Assembly: GCA_025531455.1 (NCBI GenBank)
Contig: JAMYHL010000035.1
Coordinates: forward strand, 186,001-250,000
Length of the DNA: 64,000 bases
Source of the DNA: Apiotrichum sp. Y4204
Taxonomy: Eukaryota; Basidiomycota; Tremellomycetes; Trichosporonales; Trichosporonaceae
Direction of reading: 5' to 3'
Part shown: piece after piece, positions 1 through 11,195 of the stretch
How positions within the stretch are numbered: the first letter of the stretch is position 1
How the letters are laid out: each line of letters begins with the position of its first letter
Program-made: the position numbers and the translations under genes
The notes under the pieces: generated by a model
Seen by the model: the letters and a program-made list of their open reading frames with translations, nothing else
Told to the model about the DNA's origin: nothing
Database searches by the model: none

Positions 1-1052
1 TCGTCCTTTCATCCGGCTGGACGTCCCAATGCGGCTTGAACTTTGCCGCCGTGATGCGGAAGTCGAGTGGGTCGTGACTCGTCCCCCAGCTCTGATCAAA
101 GCACTCCCGCTTTCGCTCCACCTGCTCGCGCGTCGCGTCCTTTGCAGGCTTGTAGCACACATACGCAGCCAGGCGGGGACGCTCCCCTGCCGCCGCCGCG
201 CCGTAGTGCACCGTCCTGCTGTCCCAGAGGATCAAGTCTCCAGGAGCGGCACACACCTTCTCCCACACGCAGCCCCGCGACTCGAACCACTCCACCGCAC
301 CGGCCGTGTGGCCCCACCAGTCGGACGTCGGCCACCCATCAGGCGGACGCACCTCGGGATGCGTGGCAAAGTACTCTGCGAACAGCCCCGTGCTCCCCCG
401 TAACACCATCAGCCCGCCGTCGCGCTCCCCGTTCTCGGCGAGGTTGACGATACCCTGCACGCAGTGGCGCCACGTGCGGGTCGGGCTTTGGTCGACGTGC
501 GGCCACGGCGCGGTCGCGGCTGCGGGCAGCTCGGAGGCGAACGGGAGAGAAATGTTGATGCTGTCGTACGAAACGAGCAACTCGGGGGTGCCCCACAGCC
601 GCGCGAACGCGTCGACCACGCCAGGCTCGGAACGGATATCCCACACAAACTGCTCGTGCTGCACGCCGTACCGGTGAAACAGGCCGCCCTTGTCGAAGGC
701 GGGCACCGTTGCTGGGTGCCATGTCGTCCGGTCATCGCCCTTGAAGCCTGTTGTTAGCAGAGTAAAACAGGCCACGTACCGAGGCCAAACGACTCGAGCC
801 ACGCGTACATCTCCCCGACATAGTGCGCCGCCCTCTCGGGGGAGAGCACGCCGCGCACGACCGTGTACTGTCGTCAGCACGATTTCAGCGTATGCTACTC
901 ACGCCCTGCGTTTCGAGCTCGGGAAATGCGCCGGTTTGGGGTTTCGCCGGCGCGCTCGCCGACACTGGGGCTGGCACGGGCGCGGACGCCGGCGCCGGAA
1001 CCGTGTGCGGGAGGTTGGGCGTCGGCGTAGGATGCAGAGTCTGGACAGTCAT
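1..1052 (-). CDS. PhyH-type Fe(II)/2-oxoglutarate dioxygenase-like protein, 3' end cut by window
   Basis: Translation on the minus strand gives a protein of the phytanoyl-CoA dioxygenase (PhyH) superfamily. The first exon (about 1052-904) encodes a Pro/Ala-rich leader. A short exon with the stretch YTVVRGVLSPERAAHYVGEM follows. A long exon then runs off the window edge. GTGAGT and GTACGT donors and CAG acceptors join the exons in frame. The long exon carries HVD (in PWPHVDQSP), the expected iron-binding His-x-Asp, and a distal His in SRTVHYG followed by arginines that could hold 2-oxoglutarate. Fungal relatives hydroxylate varied small molecules, so the substrate is unknown. An in-frame Met at 1100 is an alternative start; 1052 was chosen because the residues before it look like leader. 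Family assignment is fairly sure; the precise function is not. Confidence 0.75.
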
Positions 1053-1100
1053 CCCCGGAAGTGTTGGATTCGAGGAGTGAGTAGAGTGATTGAGTGGCAA

Positions 1101-2455
1101 AGAACAGACATGTCGCGCAGGGCCTCCCCCTCAAGTTCTTTTATCCCCACGCTGCCGACTGCTTCCCGGGCGCCGCTGTGGGCGTCCTCGAAGCGACAAA
1201 CTGCGTGCTGCCTGTTTCCATGTTGCGTGTTGCCAGATATGGCGTCGTGCGGTCGTAATCTGCGGACCGGCATCTGGCGGCCTGGCGGGAGAAAGCGCCG
1301 AAACCACCGATCAAGCTTCACGCTTCGCGAAGCTGGAATGGCCCGACAACGTAATCGCAAAATGTCCCGGTGGAGACTAAAACCTCATCTCGGCAGGTAG
1401 CTTGCGCGGCGACCGGTGTTGGCGCGCGCCCGACGCAAACACGTGAACACCGCCGTCCATAGCTACATAGTCGTGTCCCATGTGCCGTGCGTGGTACCCT
1501 GCGGTCTGCGGCCTGCGGCCTGCGGCCTGCGGACTCCGGAGCGGGCGTGCGGATATGCGGCGCATGTAGCTATGGCACCAAGCGTGAACGAGGACGTAGT
1601 TGTGGCAGATTATCGGATAATTTGCGGAGCACAGTGCGGCAGAGAGAGTCGGAGATGGCCGACCAAGAAACGTGAGCTATGCGTGCCGGGTGCATGGCGG
1701 AAGCATGTACCACTGGCAGGAAGGACATGCCACGTTCTGGGCGCGGGGGGCGGTGTACATGCATACATGCATCATAATCTCATTCCCTGCAGCGGAACGT
1801 CTGACCCGCGCCAAGTCCTTGGTGTACCCGGCGTGCGTGACGGGAGCGAAACGGGGTGCGGGATGTTCTGGGGGAGCTGGGGGATGTACAGGACTGGGTA
1901 TACTGGTTTACTGAGCGCGATGGGCGTACGCTACACATGTGCTGCGGCGCAGCTGCGCTGCCCCAGCCTTTCAATCATTCCGTGGGAGCGGAGCTTGGCG
2001 CATACATCGACTATACATACCATGGCGACGGATCTACACGATCCTGGTTGCTGGATCTCTGGCTCACTCCGTTGTGCGGCTCGCTTGGCCCTGTTTCGGG
2101 GTCGGTCCCGCGTCTCGGATGGAGGTGTCCGTCCGCATAACGTAACGCGATCGACTAAGATGCTCCTTCCACAACGCCCTATTTCGACATGTCACATTTG
2201 GCCACTTTCCACCCAGTACTGCCACATGCCGCCCCCGCATTGTCCATCAATGTCATGAGCTACCAGGGTACAGTTTGTACAGGTAGGGAAAATCTAGCTA
2301 GGAGTGGTCGGACAGGCAGCTGACGGAGAGAATGGGAATGGGTGTATGCGAGTATGAAATGGCTGTGGGCCGAGCATTGGCCCGCCGACATGTCAACAAC
2401 CAGAGTGCAAATGAGAGAGGGCGATACTAAAGGAAAAGAAATGTAGGTCTACTGC
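1101..2455. other. intergenic region, no gene recognised
   Basis: Nothing here reads as a convincing protein. A 280-codon open frame on the plus strand (1416-2258) is rich in Cys, Arg, His and Trp and has no recognisable motif, so it is probably chance. A short tandem array of CTGCGGC units lies near 1503-1530. Confidence 0.5.
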
Positions 2456-4211
2456 TTAGCTGGGCGGCGGGCAGTCGGGGATCTTGATGTCCTTGAGGTT
2501 GCGGTCCTTGTCAAAGAGACCCCTGTACAGTTAGGATATGCAGGCTTTGCGAGCTGTGAAGCACTCACCAGTAGCCCTCAACACCACCGTAGCGCTTGTC
2601 CTTCCACTCCTCGTCAAACGGCTCAAAGTAGAAGTACTTTGTGCCGTTCTGGTTGGCCTGGCAGACGTACTCATCGAGGAAGACTGGGATCAGCTTGGTC
2701 GATGCTATAAAAAGTTGTACTCACTCTGGAGGTTGGCGGTGGTGGCGTCCGTGGTCGGGCGTGTCTCGCCGTTCTCGGCGGTGGGAGGAGACGCGCCAGT
2801 CGGCCATCCGGTCTCAGCAATGTAAGTGTCGGGCTTGTTCGGCGACGCCTCTGCCGGGGCGACGTCGGTCTCCTCAAAGTACTGCCAGGTCCAGGTGGCG
2901 GCATCCTGGACGGTGGTTCCAGCAAACCAGGGGTGGACATTGGCCATAAAGTAGTCAATGTGCGGCGCAAGCGTGGTCGACATGAGGGCGCCGGCGTCAC
3001 CGGTGCCGACCTTGATTGTCTTCCCGAGGTTCCAGGAGCTGAGTGAGCTCCTGAATTTGTCAATGAAGGTGCCAAGCGTGGCGACGGCCTTGGTGTACGC
3101 GGCGCCCTGAGGAGTGACGCTGGTGAGGCCAGAAGCAGTCATCTGGATAAGAATGTACTCGTTGCCGACAGCAACACCCTCAACGTTGTCGACGCCGTAG
3201 GTGGTGAAGGCCTCCTGCAGGGCATCGACCTGGACATCATACGCAGTCGTGTTCGAGTCAATGTAGATGGCGGGCCAGATCTTCATGTCGACCTTGGTGT
3301 CCTTAATGGCCTGGAGAACGAGCGCAGTGGTGTTGCACATGGCACCGTAGAGGCGAAGGCGAGTCGTCAGCTGCGAGAGCAGCTGCATATCACGGTTCAC
3401 CATCGACTGGTTGGCCCAGCAGTCTGGCCAGACGGTGTACTACGATGTTAGCTTGGGAACTGTACACGTCATGGGGAACCGGGCGCAGCACAGCATCGAC
3501 GCCGACAACGCTCGAGCAAACGGCACTCACCTTGGGGCTGTAGGCAAGGCCCCAGAAGGACTTCTTCAGACGGTCATCCTTTTCGAAGACGGACGGGTCA
3601 TCGCCGGCCAGCGTGTTGCTGCCACCGCTGCTGCTGCCGGAGCTGTTGCCACTCTTCTTGTTCGCCTGTGTGACACCGACACCCACTCCGACACCAACAC
3701 CGATGCAGAGGAGGAGAGCGATGAGGCCGATCCAGAGCCACTTCTTCGAGCCGCCGCTGCGGCCTCCATGGTCACCACGGGGAGCGTACTTTTCGTCGCC
3801 CATGTGGCGGGAAGCGGTGTTGCCGCCCTCCATCGCCCAGAGGTCATCGGCGGTCGCGCCCTGCGTGCCGTGTCCGACGGGGTACTGGTTGCCGTACTGG
3901 CCGTTGCCGGAAGCCATTCTGGGAGAGTCCATAGGAGTGTAATCGTTGTGAGAAGGGCGAATGTTGTTGTTGGAATACATGGAATCGTTGTCGCTCAAAA
4001 GCGCTGCGGACGGTGAGTTGTTCGGGGATCCTCCAACAAATGGGTCAGAGTACAGTGACGCGCGATGGGCCGGGGGAAGGTTTGAGGGGTCGCCAAAGTC
4101 GTTCAGTTCTGTGCGCACTGGTGAGCTCGCAGCAAAGGAGGCGAGAATAAGAAGGTTGGCAAGGGGGGATAAGGGACGGCCTAGGAACGAAAACGCAAGG
4201 CCGGAGGACAA
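2456..4211 (-). CDS. membrane-anchored GH17 beta-1,3-glucanase/glucosidase
   Basis: This is a type II membrane protein with an extracellular glycoside hydrolase family 17 domain, expected to cut or remodel beta-1,3-glucan in the cell wall. The N-terminal exon is Ser/Asn/Pro-rich, ends in a KK anchor and has one membrane helix at about residues 158-181 (IALLLCIGVGVGVGVGV). A Ser/Gly linker and the catalytic domain follow, beginning FWGLAYSPK. The GH17 proton donor lies in VAVGNEY and the nucleophile in IAETGWPTG. The last exons encode YFYFEPFDEEWK, typical of the family C-terminus, and end in DCPPPS. At least three short introns are visible, one with a CTAAC branch point before TAG. The start is uncertain: Met at 4211 opens the frame, but a 5' exon or a downstream Met is possible. 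Confidence 0.88.
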
Positions 4212-6830
4212 GGGGGAGGAGGGGGGAAGAAAAGGAGCGTTGTGTCAAGATCAAAGAAGAGGAAAGAAGAGATGTAAGGTGGCGGGGGGAGGTGATGGGA
4301 TAACGAGAGAAAGTGACAGTAGATGAGGGAGAAAGGGAGAGTAAGAAAGAGAGACTGGGAGAGATCAAGATGGAGCGAGTAGGAGAGAGATTGTGAGATT
4401 GTGCGAGTGTGTGTGAGAGAGAGGAGAGAGACCAGATCGGAGGAGAGAGCATGTGCTGACTGGGAAACGACGACGACAGACACACAGTTCTAGGCAAACT
4501 GGAGCTACCGCTAAGAGGACAAGAGCCAGTACAGGATAACGCCACCTCAGACGGATTCACACACGCGCACGAGACGAGAGGGAGAGCTCGTAGCTGCCAG
4601 AGCTCAAGAGCGGACTCCAGGGACTGCAAGCGATCAATATGGAAAGGCAGTGGCTAGAGGAAGAGGGGGCGCGCAGGTCACAGAGGCTGGGCGCACTGGG
4701 CGCATTGGGCGCACACTGAGAGTCTGGGGCCACGGCGCGCAAGGGGGCGCGTCGAGAGCGGCGATCTGGCCTTTTTTTTTTCTTCCTTCTTCTTACTCTC
4801 TCTAGTCGCATTCTCCCCTCCTCGCTCTTTTGCTCGGCGGCATGCGTGCCGGTCTCCCCTCCGGGCCAGGGCAGTAATCTGCAACCGGCTCCCCCACACG
4901 GACCTCCTTTATTCCAGGGATCGACAGGGCTGATCGCGCCCATCAAAAGGGACCAGCAACAGCCTTTATTTTTTGTTTTTGTGATTTTTTTCTTCTTTTC
5001 GGGGCGTTATTCAGGCTCAAGCTCAGCACGAGAAGAAACGAGGGACAGCAGGCAGCTCACCCAAAGAGCCAGTGCAGGCTGGCTCGGGACCAGACCACCT
5101 TTCCTCTCTTCCAAAAACCATGAATAACCCCAAGTGCGATAAAAAAGAAGAGAAAAAAAATGTTCACGTTGCTGCACCACCCAGTGCTCCTAGACCTATC
5201 GCACGCTTCGCAGCTATCGCAGCCGCTAGCTTACGTGGTTTAGAGTACTGCAATAAGGGGCCAAGCAACGAGAATAGACAGGAGACAGTCGCTCTGTGGG
5301 ATCTGTGGACTACCAAGCTCCCAGCTCCAGACAATGGCCACTGCTCATTCCCACACCACGGCCATTCCAGCCCATCCGGCAGGATGTGCTGGATTGTGTG
5401 GCGCGTGTGGCACCCACCAGGTTCCATCGTGCTGCACGCGCACACGCCAGAAGTGGTACCCTATACAAAAGCCTCGCCCCTCGAGCTCTAGGTATGCAGG
5501 CGCGCAGGCGTCGCGACTAGCGTGCCTCAAAGCTCTCCCAGATACTCAAGTCGATCAAGTAGCTGCACTGGCGGCATGTGATGACAATGGCAATGATCGC
5601 AGCCCGTACGCAGGGCCGCAGCCTCCCTTCCCAGACGCAAGTTGCAGGGTGACGCCACCCCGCAGCCACTGTGCCGTCCCGACGATAATCACTGCACAGC
5701 ATACTGCGCCAGCGACAGCATCCCGGGTAGCGTCCTGCCTGCCTGCCGGGCTGGGCGGGATGGCATGCCGACTTGCGTGGGCGGCCGTGGACGGGCTGTA
5801 TTGAGATATGGGGAACGAGAGTTGCGGTCTTACTCCCGTGACAGAGGCGCTATTGCAGCCATTGTCACCGTTGTAGCCATTCAATACGTTGTCGCGAGCT
5901 CCCTCTGAAGCTCTGAATGCATTTGATGGAATGACAGCCCGTGCACAAAGCTTGATCTGCTGCGGATGATGGCATACCCGCACCAGTACTTTCACACTCG
6001 CCTTGGCGTGCGGCAGCAAGCTTGGCCGTGTCATGCCCCCCGACGCCCAGACGCACCAGACGCCGGATCGCTTGCCCTGCAGAGTTGCAGAGCTGCTCCA
6101 TGCTCCACTTGTCTTGGCGTCCATGGGCCATGGGGCCACATACCACAACGATATCCGAAGCAATTAAAACCAGAGAAGCAAGAGGCAGAGAGTCGGGGGT
6201 AAAAACCGAGATCCAAGAACCATCCCACCAGCCAGCGTACTCTTCGCCATCTCTGTGGCCACTTCATTTGGCAACTGTCCCATGCCGGGTGTGGGACTCT
6301 CTTGAGTCCGTGGGGTCTGTGCGCAGATGGTAAACCCTGTCCGCCAACGCACTGACCACGCAGTGGTGCAGGCAGCAGCACAGTGAAGAGACAGTGAAGA
6401 CTCGTCATGTGATCGCGTGCCCCGTGCAGGGGCAGAGGAAGCAATGGGAGGGAACAGGGGGGACGCGGGGACGCTCAAAGCAGACGTGTAGCGTGTGCAG
6501 ACTGTCTGGCCGGTTTACCGATCACAGCTAACGACCGTCGACATCTACTCGAGATCGGCTGTCGGCTTGTCGCGAAACTGGCCACTCACGCCACTCGCAC
6601 TGGACGCGAGGCGCTGAGGCAAGCTCTCGAGAGCGCAAGAGCAAATGTTCAGACGTTTAGACGCCTGGTGTGGCTTCGAGCCCGAGATCTCATGCTCTCA
6701 CGCTCTCAACTCATCGACATTTTTTATCCTGTCTCTCTCTCGGAAATCAAATTTCCAAACTCTGAATTCACTCTCCCTATCCGAACAACCCCCCCCCCCC
6801 CCCTTCTCACGGATGACCACGACGGGACTC
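4212..6830. other. gene-poor region upstream of the GH17 gene
   Basis: Purine-rich GA/GAGA tracts on the plus strand at about 4230-4480 lie just upstream of the GH17 start and probably form its promoter or leader. From about 5.0 to 6.8 kb open frames occur on both strands, but all have random-looking composition and no motif. A run of 15 C lies at 6789-6803. Confidence 0.45.
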
Positions 6831-6981
6831 ACCATAGCTCTGGTCGGGAACCGGCGTCGTCGAGCGACTGGTATTCGCGCTGGCGGCGATGCTCGCGCTC
6901 GCGCGCGGGTCCATCTCAAAGCCGGGCACGCTCGAGTAGCGTTGTAGCGGCGGGGGCTGGGCCCAGCTCATGTCGGACATG
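6831..6981 (-). other. orphan coding-like first exon
   Basis: Reading minus from ATG at about 6981 gives a 50-residue stretch that looks coding (MSDMSWAQPPPLQRYSSVPG, then Ser/Ala/Thr-rich, ending PVPDQSYG). It runs directly into a canonical GTGAGT donor at about 6831. I could not find a convincing second exon between here and 4.2 kb. The segment may be the first exon of a gene with a long intron, a gene remnant, or chance. Confidence 0.25.
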
Positions 6982-8595
6982 GTGGTGAGGAGCAAGAATG
7001 GGGGCCGGCCTGGTGAGCTGGAGTGGATGAGATGCGGGAATGAGTATGGGACGGAGTGAGAACGTCGCGAGAGAGAGAATAGGTCGACGCGCGCGCTGGT
7101 CCTATCCTTATCTGTGAGGTCTTCGAGGTCCTTGATCTTGGGGTCCTGGCTTGCGGACCTTGATATCCTTGATCCTTGCATCCTTGATTCTCGCCCCCAT
7201 GTTCCGTGACGCAGGTGACTCCACTATTCCACTAGCTAGGCCATTTGGCCACTAGGCCACTAGGCCACTAGCTCTACTCCCGATGACTGCCGTGCTGTGT
7301 TTCCTATGCCCCGATCCTCGATCCAGCGACAATCATCTAGTGTTCGAGGGCGGTGCGCGCCACCGACGATCATCAACATTGAGCACAACCTTGCAAAAAC
7401 ATTTCACGTCTTTCATATCTCTGCTGTCCGCTTGCTGTGCCGTGTTTGGTTCCCCGTCCAGGCCGTCCAGGCCGTCCACCCTATCCGCTCTCGCCACGGC
7501 GCCCGTACAGGGCCCGCGAAGCAGGCGGTGACGACGGCCGCCATCGCTGAATTGCGCGGCGCCCTAGACTTGCGGTCTGGATCGCCCGGCGTGGACGGTC
7601 TCGGCCGACGGTGGAGATCCTGTGAAGCTGTGATCCTGTGCGCCTGTCGGGTCATGATTCTGGTTGCGTTTGCGTTGAATACAATTCATGGCCGTCGTTC
7701 CGTCCAACTGCATTTACTGCTTTGTGTACTGTGCTGGGCTGATTGGACGGTGGACACGAGTCTGGGCAAGAATAGACAACAACGCAAGCAGACTGCGCCC
7801 AGCGCAGCGCGCACTCACAACGCAGAGTACGTAGACTGTCTTGATCACGCGCGGAATGTGAACACCCATGCACTCATGGCACTGCTGCATTGCATTGGTG
7901 GCGATGTGCGCGGCACGGGCAATCGCGACCATTCACACCGCCCTCTGAATTCAACATTGTGCCAGTTCCATGTTCCAGTTCCAGTTCCAAGTTCTACTTC
8001 CACAATCCGACTCTGCATTCACTGCAACATTCCGTGCCGCAGCGCATCCTTTATAAACAGTTGGCTATGGCATCGCCCCGCTCGCCCCGCCCACCGCGAG
8101 CCCGAGTCATGTTCTCTCCGAGCTGCTAAGGCACGGGTGGGTGGACGAGCTACGAAAGCTACCACTCGCCGGATCGTTATCGCTGCCGAGAGACAGGGGC
8201 CAGGCCCGATCGCGTCCGTCGACGCGCGACGCACTGGGACCTGGCTCATGTTCATGTACCGCATTGCATAACGTGTGACTATCTCTCCGTCGAGTGTTCG
8301 TCTTCTCGGCCGGCCTGGCCTCGTGTACTGTGGACTGGTATAGCCTGGTGCGTGAATGTCCGTGGGTAATATCCGTTCTTCTCGACTCATAACGACGTGT
8401 GTGATGGTGTGATCTGTGGTCAGCCCAAACTTCCAGAGTGCTGTACTCACTGGGAGTCCGGAATGTTCTCTCCCTCGCACTTCTTCCTCCCTCTCACTCT
8501 CCCTCACAGCTCACAGCCTGCCCTCTATTCACTAACCCTTCTCCCTTTCCACCAACTTACTGCCTCCCAGCAGCTTCCCTCATCCAACTCACACC
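6982..8595. other. intergenic region, no gene recognised
   Basis: A 324-codon plus-strand frame (7297-8271) has composition typical of non-coding GC-rich DNA (many Cys, His, Arg) and no known motif. Small tandem repeats occur: GGCCACTA units at about 7240-7270 and GGCCGTCCA units near 7458-7480. A CT-rich stretch lies at 8465-8610. Confidence 0.45.
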
Positions 8596-10296
8596 TCACA
8601 CCTCCCTCTGCCCGTCCCAGTACGGGACCAACATCGGCATTGACGCCCGGCGAGCAGGCGCCGGGGCCACGAACGGCTCAGTATGAACCGATGCACCGGA
8701 ATCTGGTCCGGCACTACTTATTGGGGGCTGTCCGCTCCATGGCACAAGTGGGAAAGCGTATCCCTCGGTCGGCGGGACAGACTGTGGCGGGGCTTCCTGA
8801 CCAAATGGACCTTCGAACCTTCCGAAGCGCACGCCGTGCGCCGTGGACTTGGGTGGATGCGTGGGGTACGTTGCCGTCTGTGGGCGGTTGGAGAGATGGG
8901 GAGCAGGGAAGGGTTTCTCCTCGGAAGAGAGCGGGTACGCGGGGTATGTTGCCGTCTGAGGGCGGCTGGGAAGATGGGGGACGATGAACGGGTTTTCTTC
9001 CGAAGAGGGGATCGGGTACGAGGGATAAGTGGCCGTTTGCGGGCGACTCGGAAGGGTGGAGACGCAAAGCGGCTCCTCCTCAGAAGAGACAGCACTCCCA
9101 AAAGGACTGAACCCAGAGGGAGGGGGGAAACTTCCTGAGAACGGGGTGACGAGCCCCGTGGTGGACATCGGCGACGAGGCGGATAGCGCAAGCGGCGACG
9201 CGAGCGATGCCCGGCGCAGCGGGGAGAATCCCGGTGCGGAGGGGGAGGCGGGGAATGTAGACGGCGACATGAACATTGCGGACAGACTCGCGCGCCGAGT
9301 CGGGGGCGGATACGGGTACGGGTACGGATACGAGTTTGGCGCGCGCACGACGGGTCCCGGGCCGCCGTCTGCCGTCAGCCTCCGCCACGAGGTCGACGCA
9401 CCCGCTGCGAAGCGGCGCTTTCGCGTCGGTCCTAGTCCAGCATTTCGGGGCTCGCCGACCGCGATGCTGGCGCGCCGCGGCCCGATGCTGATGTTGGCGG
9501 GGCGGGTGCCCGCGACACTAGCGCGCCGCTGGATGTCCGGGATGGTGTTGCGGCGCTCCGGTGTAACGGGCGTGGCTGGGATAGGCGGCGGGAGGGGATG
9601 GTGCGCGTAGATGCCCGGAGTGCCAGGATGACCAGGAGGGTCCGTCAGGGCGAGTGGGGGCGGGCGGCGCGCACGCATCGGCGGGACGCGGTGTGACCGG
9701 TCGTCAGGCGCACCAAGCGTGCTGGGCAGATCGCGCGGATCACCATCACTGGCTTGCGCGGGGGGACCGCGGCCTGCGCGTGCGTCGCGGAGACGAAGGT
9801 GCTTTTGCGGTGTGGGTGGGAACGCGTACGGCGGGCCCGGGTGGTGCGCCGCGACGAGGAACCAGGGAGTGAGGTGGGATATTTGCGGAGCGGTGAGTGG
9901 CGCGTGCGCGGCGAGTGAATGGTGCGGGAGGGGTGTGGCTGGTGTGGCCGATGAGGCCGGAGTGGCTGGTGTGGCGAGCTGGAGATGCTGGATGTCGCGC
10001 TCGATACCGAGTCCATGTTGGATCGACGGCGCCCAGAGCGACGTGCCCACGTCCCGCGTCGGTTCCTGCGGCGTATTTTCCTTATCCGACACGCCGTCGA
10101 GCGAGTCCACGTCCTCGCTCGCTTGGCTGTTTGTCCGGGTGTGCGTGTGCGACTTGCGGTGGCGATACGGGTTGACCTCTGCCTCGCAGTCGGGCTGGTC
10201 TTCGCAGCCTGTTCGGTCACAGTCTTCACCGCCTCCACGGCCATGGCGGCGTCCCGCGGGGAAGACGAATGTGCGCAGCCGCTCCTCGTGCGACAT
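8596..10296 (-). CDS. low-complexity Pro/Ser-rich protein with many PKA-type sites
   Basis: This 566-residue open frame matches no family I recognise. It is Pro/Ser/Ala/Thr-rich and probably disordered. It contains a cluster of basophilic kinase sites: RRNTI, RRASV, RRASI, two RRASL and a C-terminal RRASM, all fitting the R-R-x-S/T-hydrophobic consensus of cAMP-dependent protein kinase. Near the N-terminus, DSLDGVSDKENTPQEP includes a KEN-box-like motif. Residues about 404-481 hold three imperfect copies of a 25-27 residue repeat (SSEE...RPQTATYP...). A second good-looking frame begins at about 10517 (MATTQLAASSAGDRPGADG) and overlaps the start in another phase, so the true N-terminus may be upstream through an intron I could not place. 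A signalling substrate is inference. Confidence 0.6.
   Translation of the reverse strand: MSHEERLRTFVFPAGRRHGRGGGEDCDRTGCEDQPDCEAEVNPYRHRKSHTHTRTNSQASEDVDSLDGVSDKENTPQEPTRDVGTSLWAPSIQHGLGIERDIQHLQLATPATPASSATPATPLPHHSLAAHAPLTAPQISHLTPWFLVAAHHPGPPYAFPPTPQKHLRLRDARAGRGPPAQASDGDPRDLPSTLGAPDDRSHRVPPMRARRPPPLALTDPPGHPGTPGIYAHHPLPPPIPATPVTPERRNTIPDIQRRASVAGTRPANISIGPRRASIAVGEPRNAGLGPTRKRRFAAGASTSWRRLTADGGPGPVVRAPNSYPYPYPYPPPTRRASLSAMFMSPSTFPASPSAPGFSPLRRASLASPLALSASSPMSTTGLVTPFSGSFPPPSGFSPFGSAVSSEEEPLCVSTLPSRPQTATYPSYPIPSSEENPFIVPHLPSRPQTATYPAYPLSSEEKPFPAPHLSNRPQTATYPTHPPKSTAHGVRFGRFEGPFGQEAPPQSVPPTEGYAFPLVPWSGQPPISSAGPDSGASVHTEPFVAPAPARRASMPMLVPYWDGQREV
8854..9087 (-). repeat. three-copy protein-coding tandem repeat (about 75-81 bp unit)
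   Basis: Three successive blocks encode SSEE-x-PF/PL, then a short variable stretch, then RPQTATYP plus a YP/HP tail. The copies differ at several positions, so this is an older in-gene duplication. It lies inside the PKA-site-rich gene. Confidence 0.75.
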
Positions 10297-10529
10297 GCCG
10301 AGTACTGATCGTGATCGTACAGAGTGGTGAGGTGAGATGAGACGTTCAATGGTCCGGGGGGCTTTAAAAGACGAGACACTGTCGCCACCTCCGCGTCCGC
10401 ATCGCGCATCGCCTCGTGCTCCATGCTGCTCGAGCCGTGGTAGTTGGTCGTCCGTCCGCGGCCGTCCGCCCCTGGTCTGTCGCCCGCTGAGCTAGCTGCT
10501 AGCTGAGTTGTTGCCATCAGCACGGGGCG

Positions 10530-11195
10530 CGTATGACGCGTTTAGAAAGCTGTAGGGAAGTGGCGATCGGGCTGCGGCAATGCGCGTCGATGCGGATCAG
10601 TCACGCGTGATGGCTTGGAGGGATCGAGGATTGAGAAGGTGGCAGACTAGACGACCAGGAGAGCGAGTTATAAAAAAACAAACCCAAGATATACCATGAT
10701 GAACAGGTGGACAGCCGTCGATTTGCTGGCTCGTGCTGTAGGTGGTCTCGCTCACCTTAACTCCCCTCTCCGTCTTCATCGCTGACAAGGTAATCGTTCC
10801 GGACGCTGTCGCTACGATAGTCGCTACCGATGGCATGTTGCCCTTATCTCGCGCGATCTCGTGAGATCTCATTTGATCTGTCATCTTGCGCACATCACTT
10901 TCCCTATTAATGCTAGCCCGTCACGCGTCGTGGGTCCACAGACTGGCCCAACGCAATTAGGAGAGCAGATCATTGCTCATCCGTTTTATCAGCGTGTTCG
11001 ATTGCCTTTCTTGATGCTTCCTCTCCTGATATAACAAACTCTGCTGGCTTAGGCGCTTCTCGCTGTTCGCTTCTCGCCCCTCCACTAGCCAAGTAGCGCC
11101 AATCTCGTGCAGCAGATGAGAGCCCAGACCCCAGAGAATCCATTATACACTATGTACATCTAGAAATGACAACTACCCATGCCGTCTACTTGTTT
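10530..11195. other. intergenic region between two minus-strand genes
   Basis: No open frame here is convincing. It probably holds the 3' end of the TSR4 gene and the promoter of the PKA-site-rich gene. Confidence 0.45.

Noticed and set aside
1416..2258. 280-codon plus-strand open frame
   Set aside because: No motif; Cys, Trp and Arg are over-represented as in translated non-coding sequence, and the region is repeat-bearing.
4230..4480. GA-rich tract considered as a satellite or transposon end
   Set aside because: No regular period or terminal repeats; it sits where the GH17 promoter or leader should be.
5555..6163. 202-codon minus-strand open frame considered as the missing exon of the orphan start at 6981
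   Set aside because: No protein-like composition and no clean acceptor joining it in frame.
6600..6690. Segment with TTCGAGCCC resembling a tRNA T-arm
   Set aside because: No matching D-arm, anticodon arm or acceptor pairing at the right distances.
7297..8271. 324-codon plus-strand open frame
   Set aside because: Composition is dominated by Arg, His, Cys and Ser with no domain, signal or splice support, as expected by chance in GC-rich DNA.
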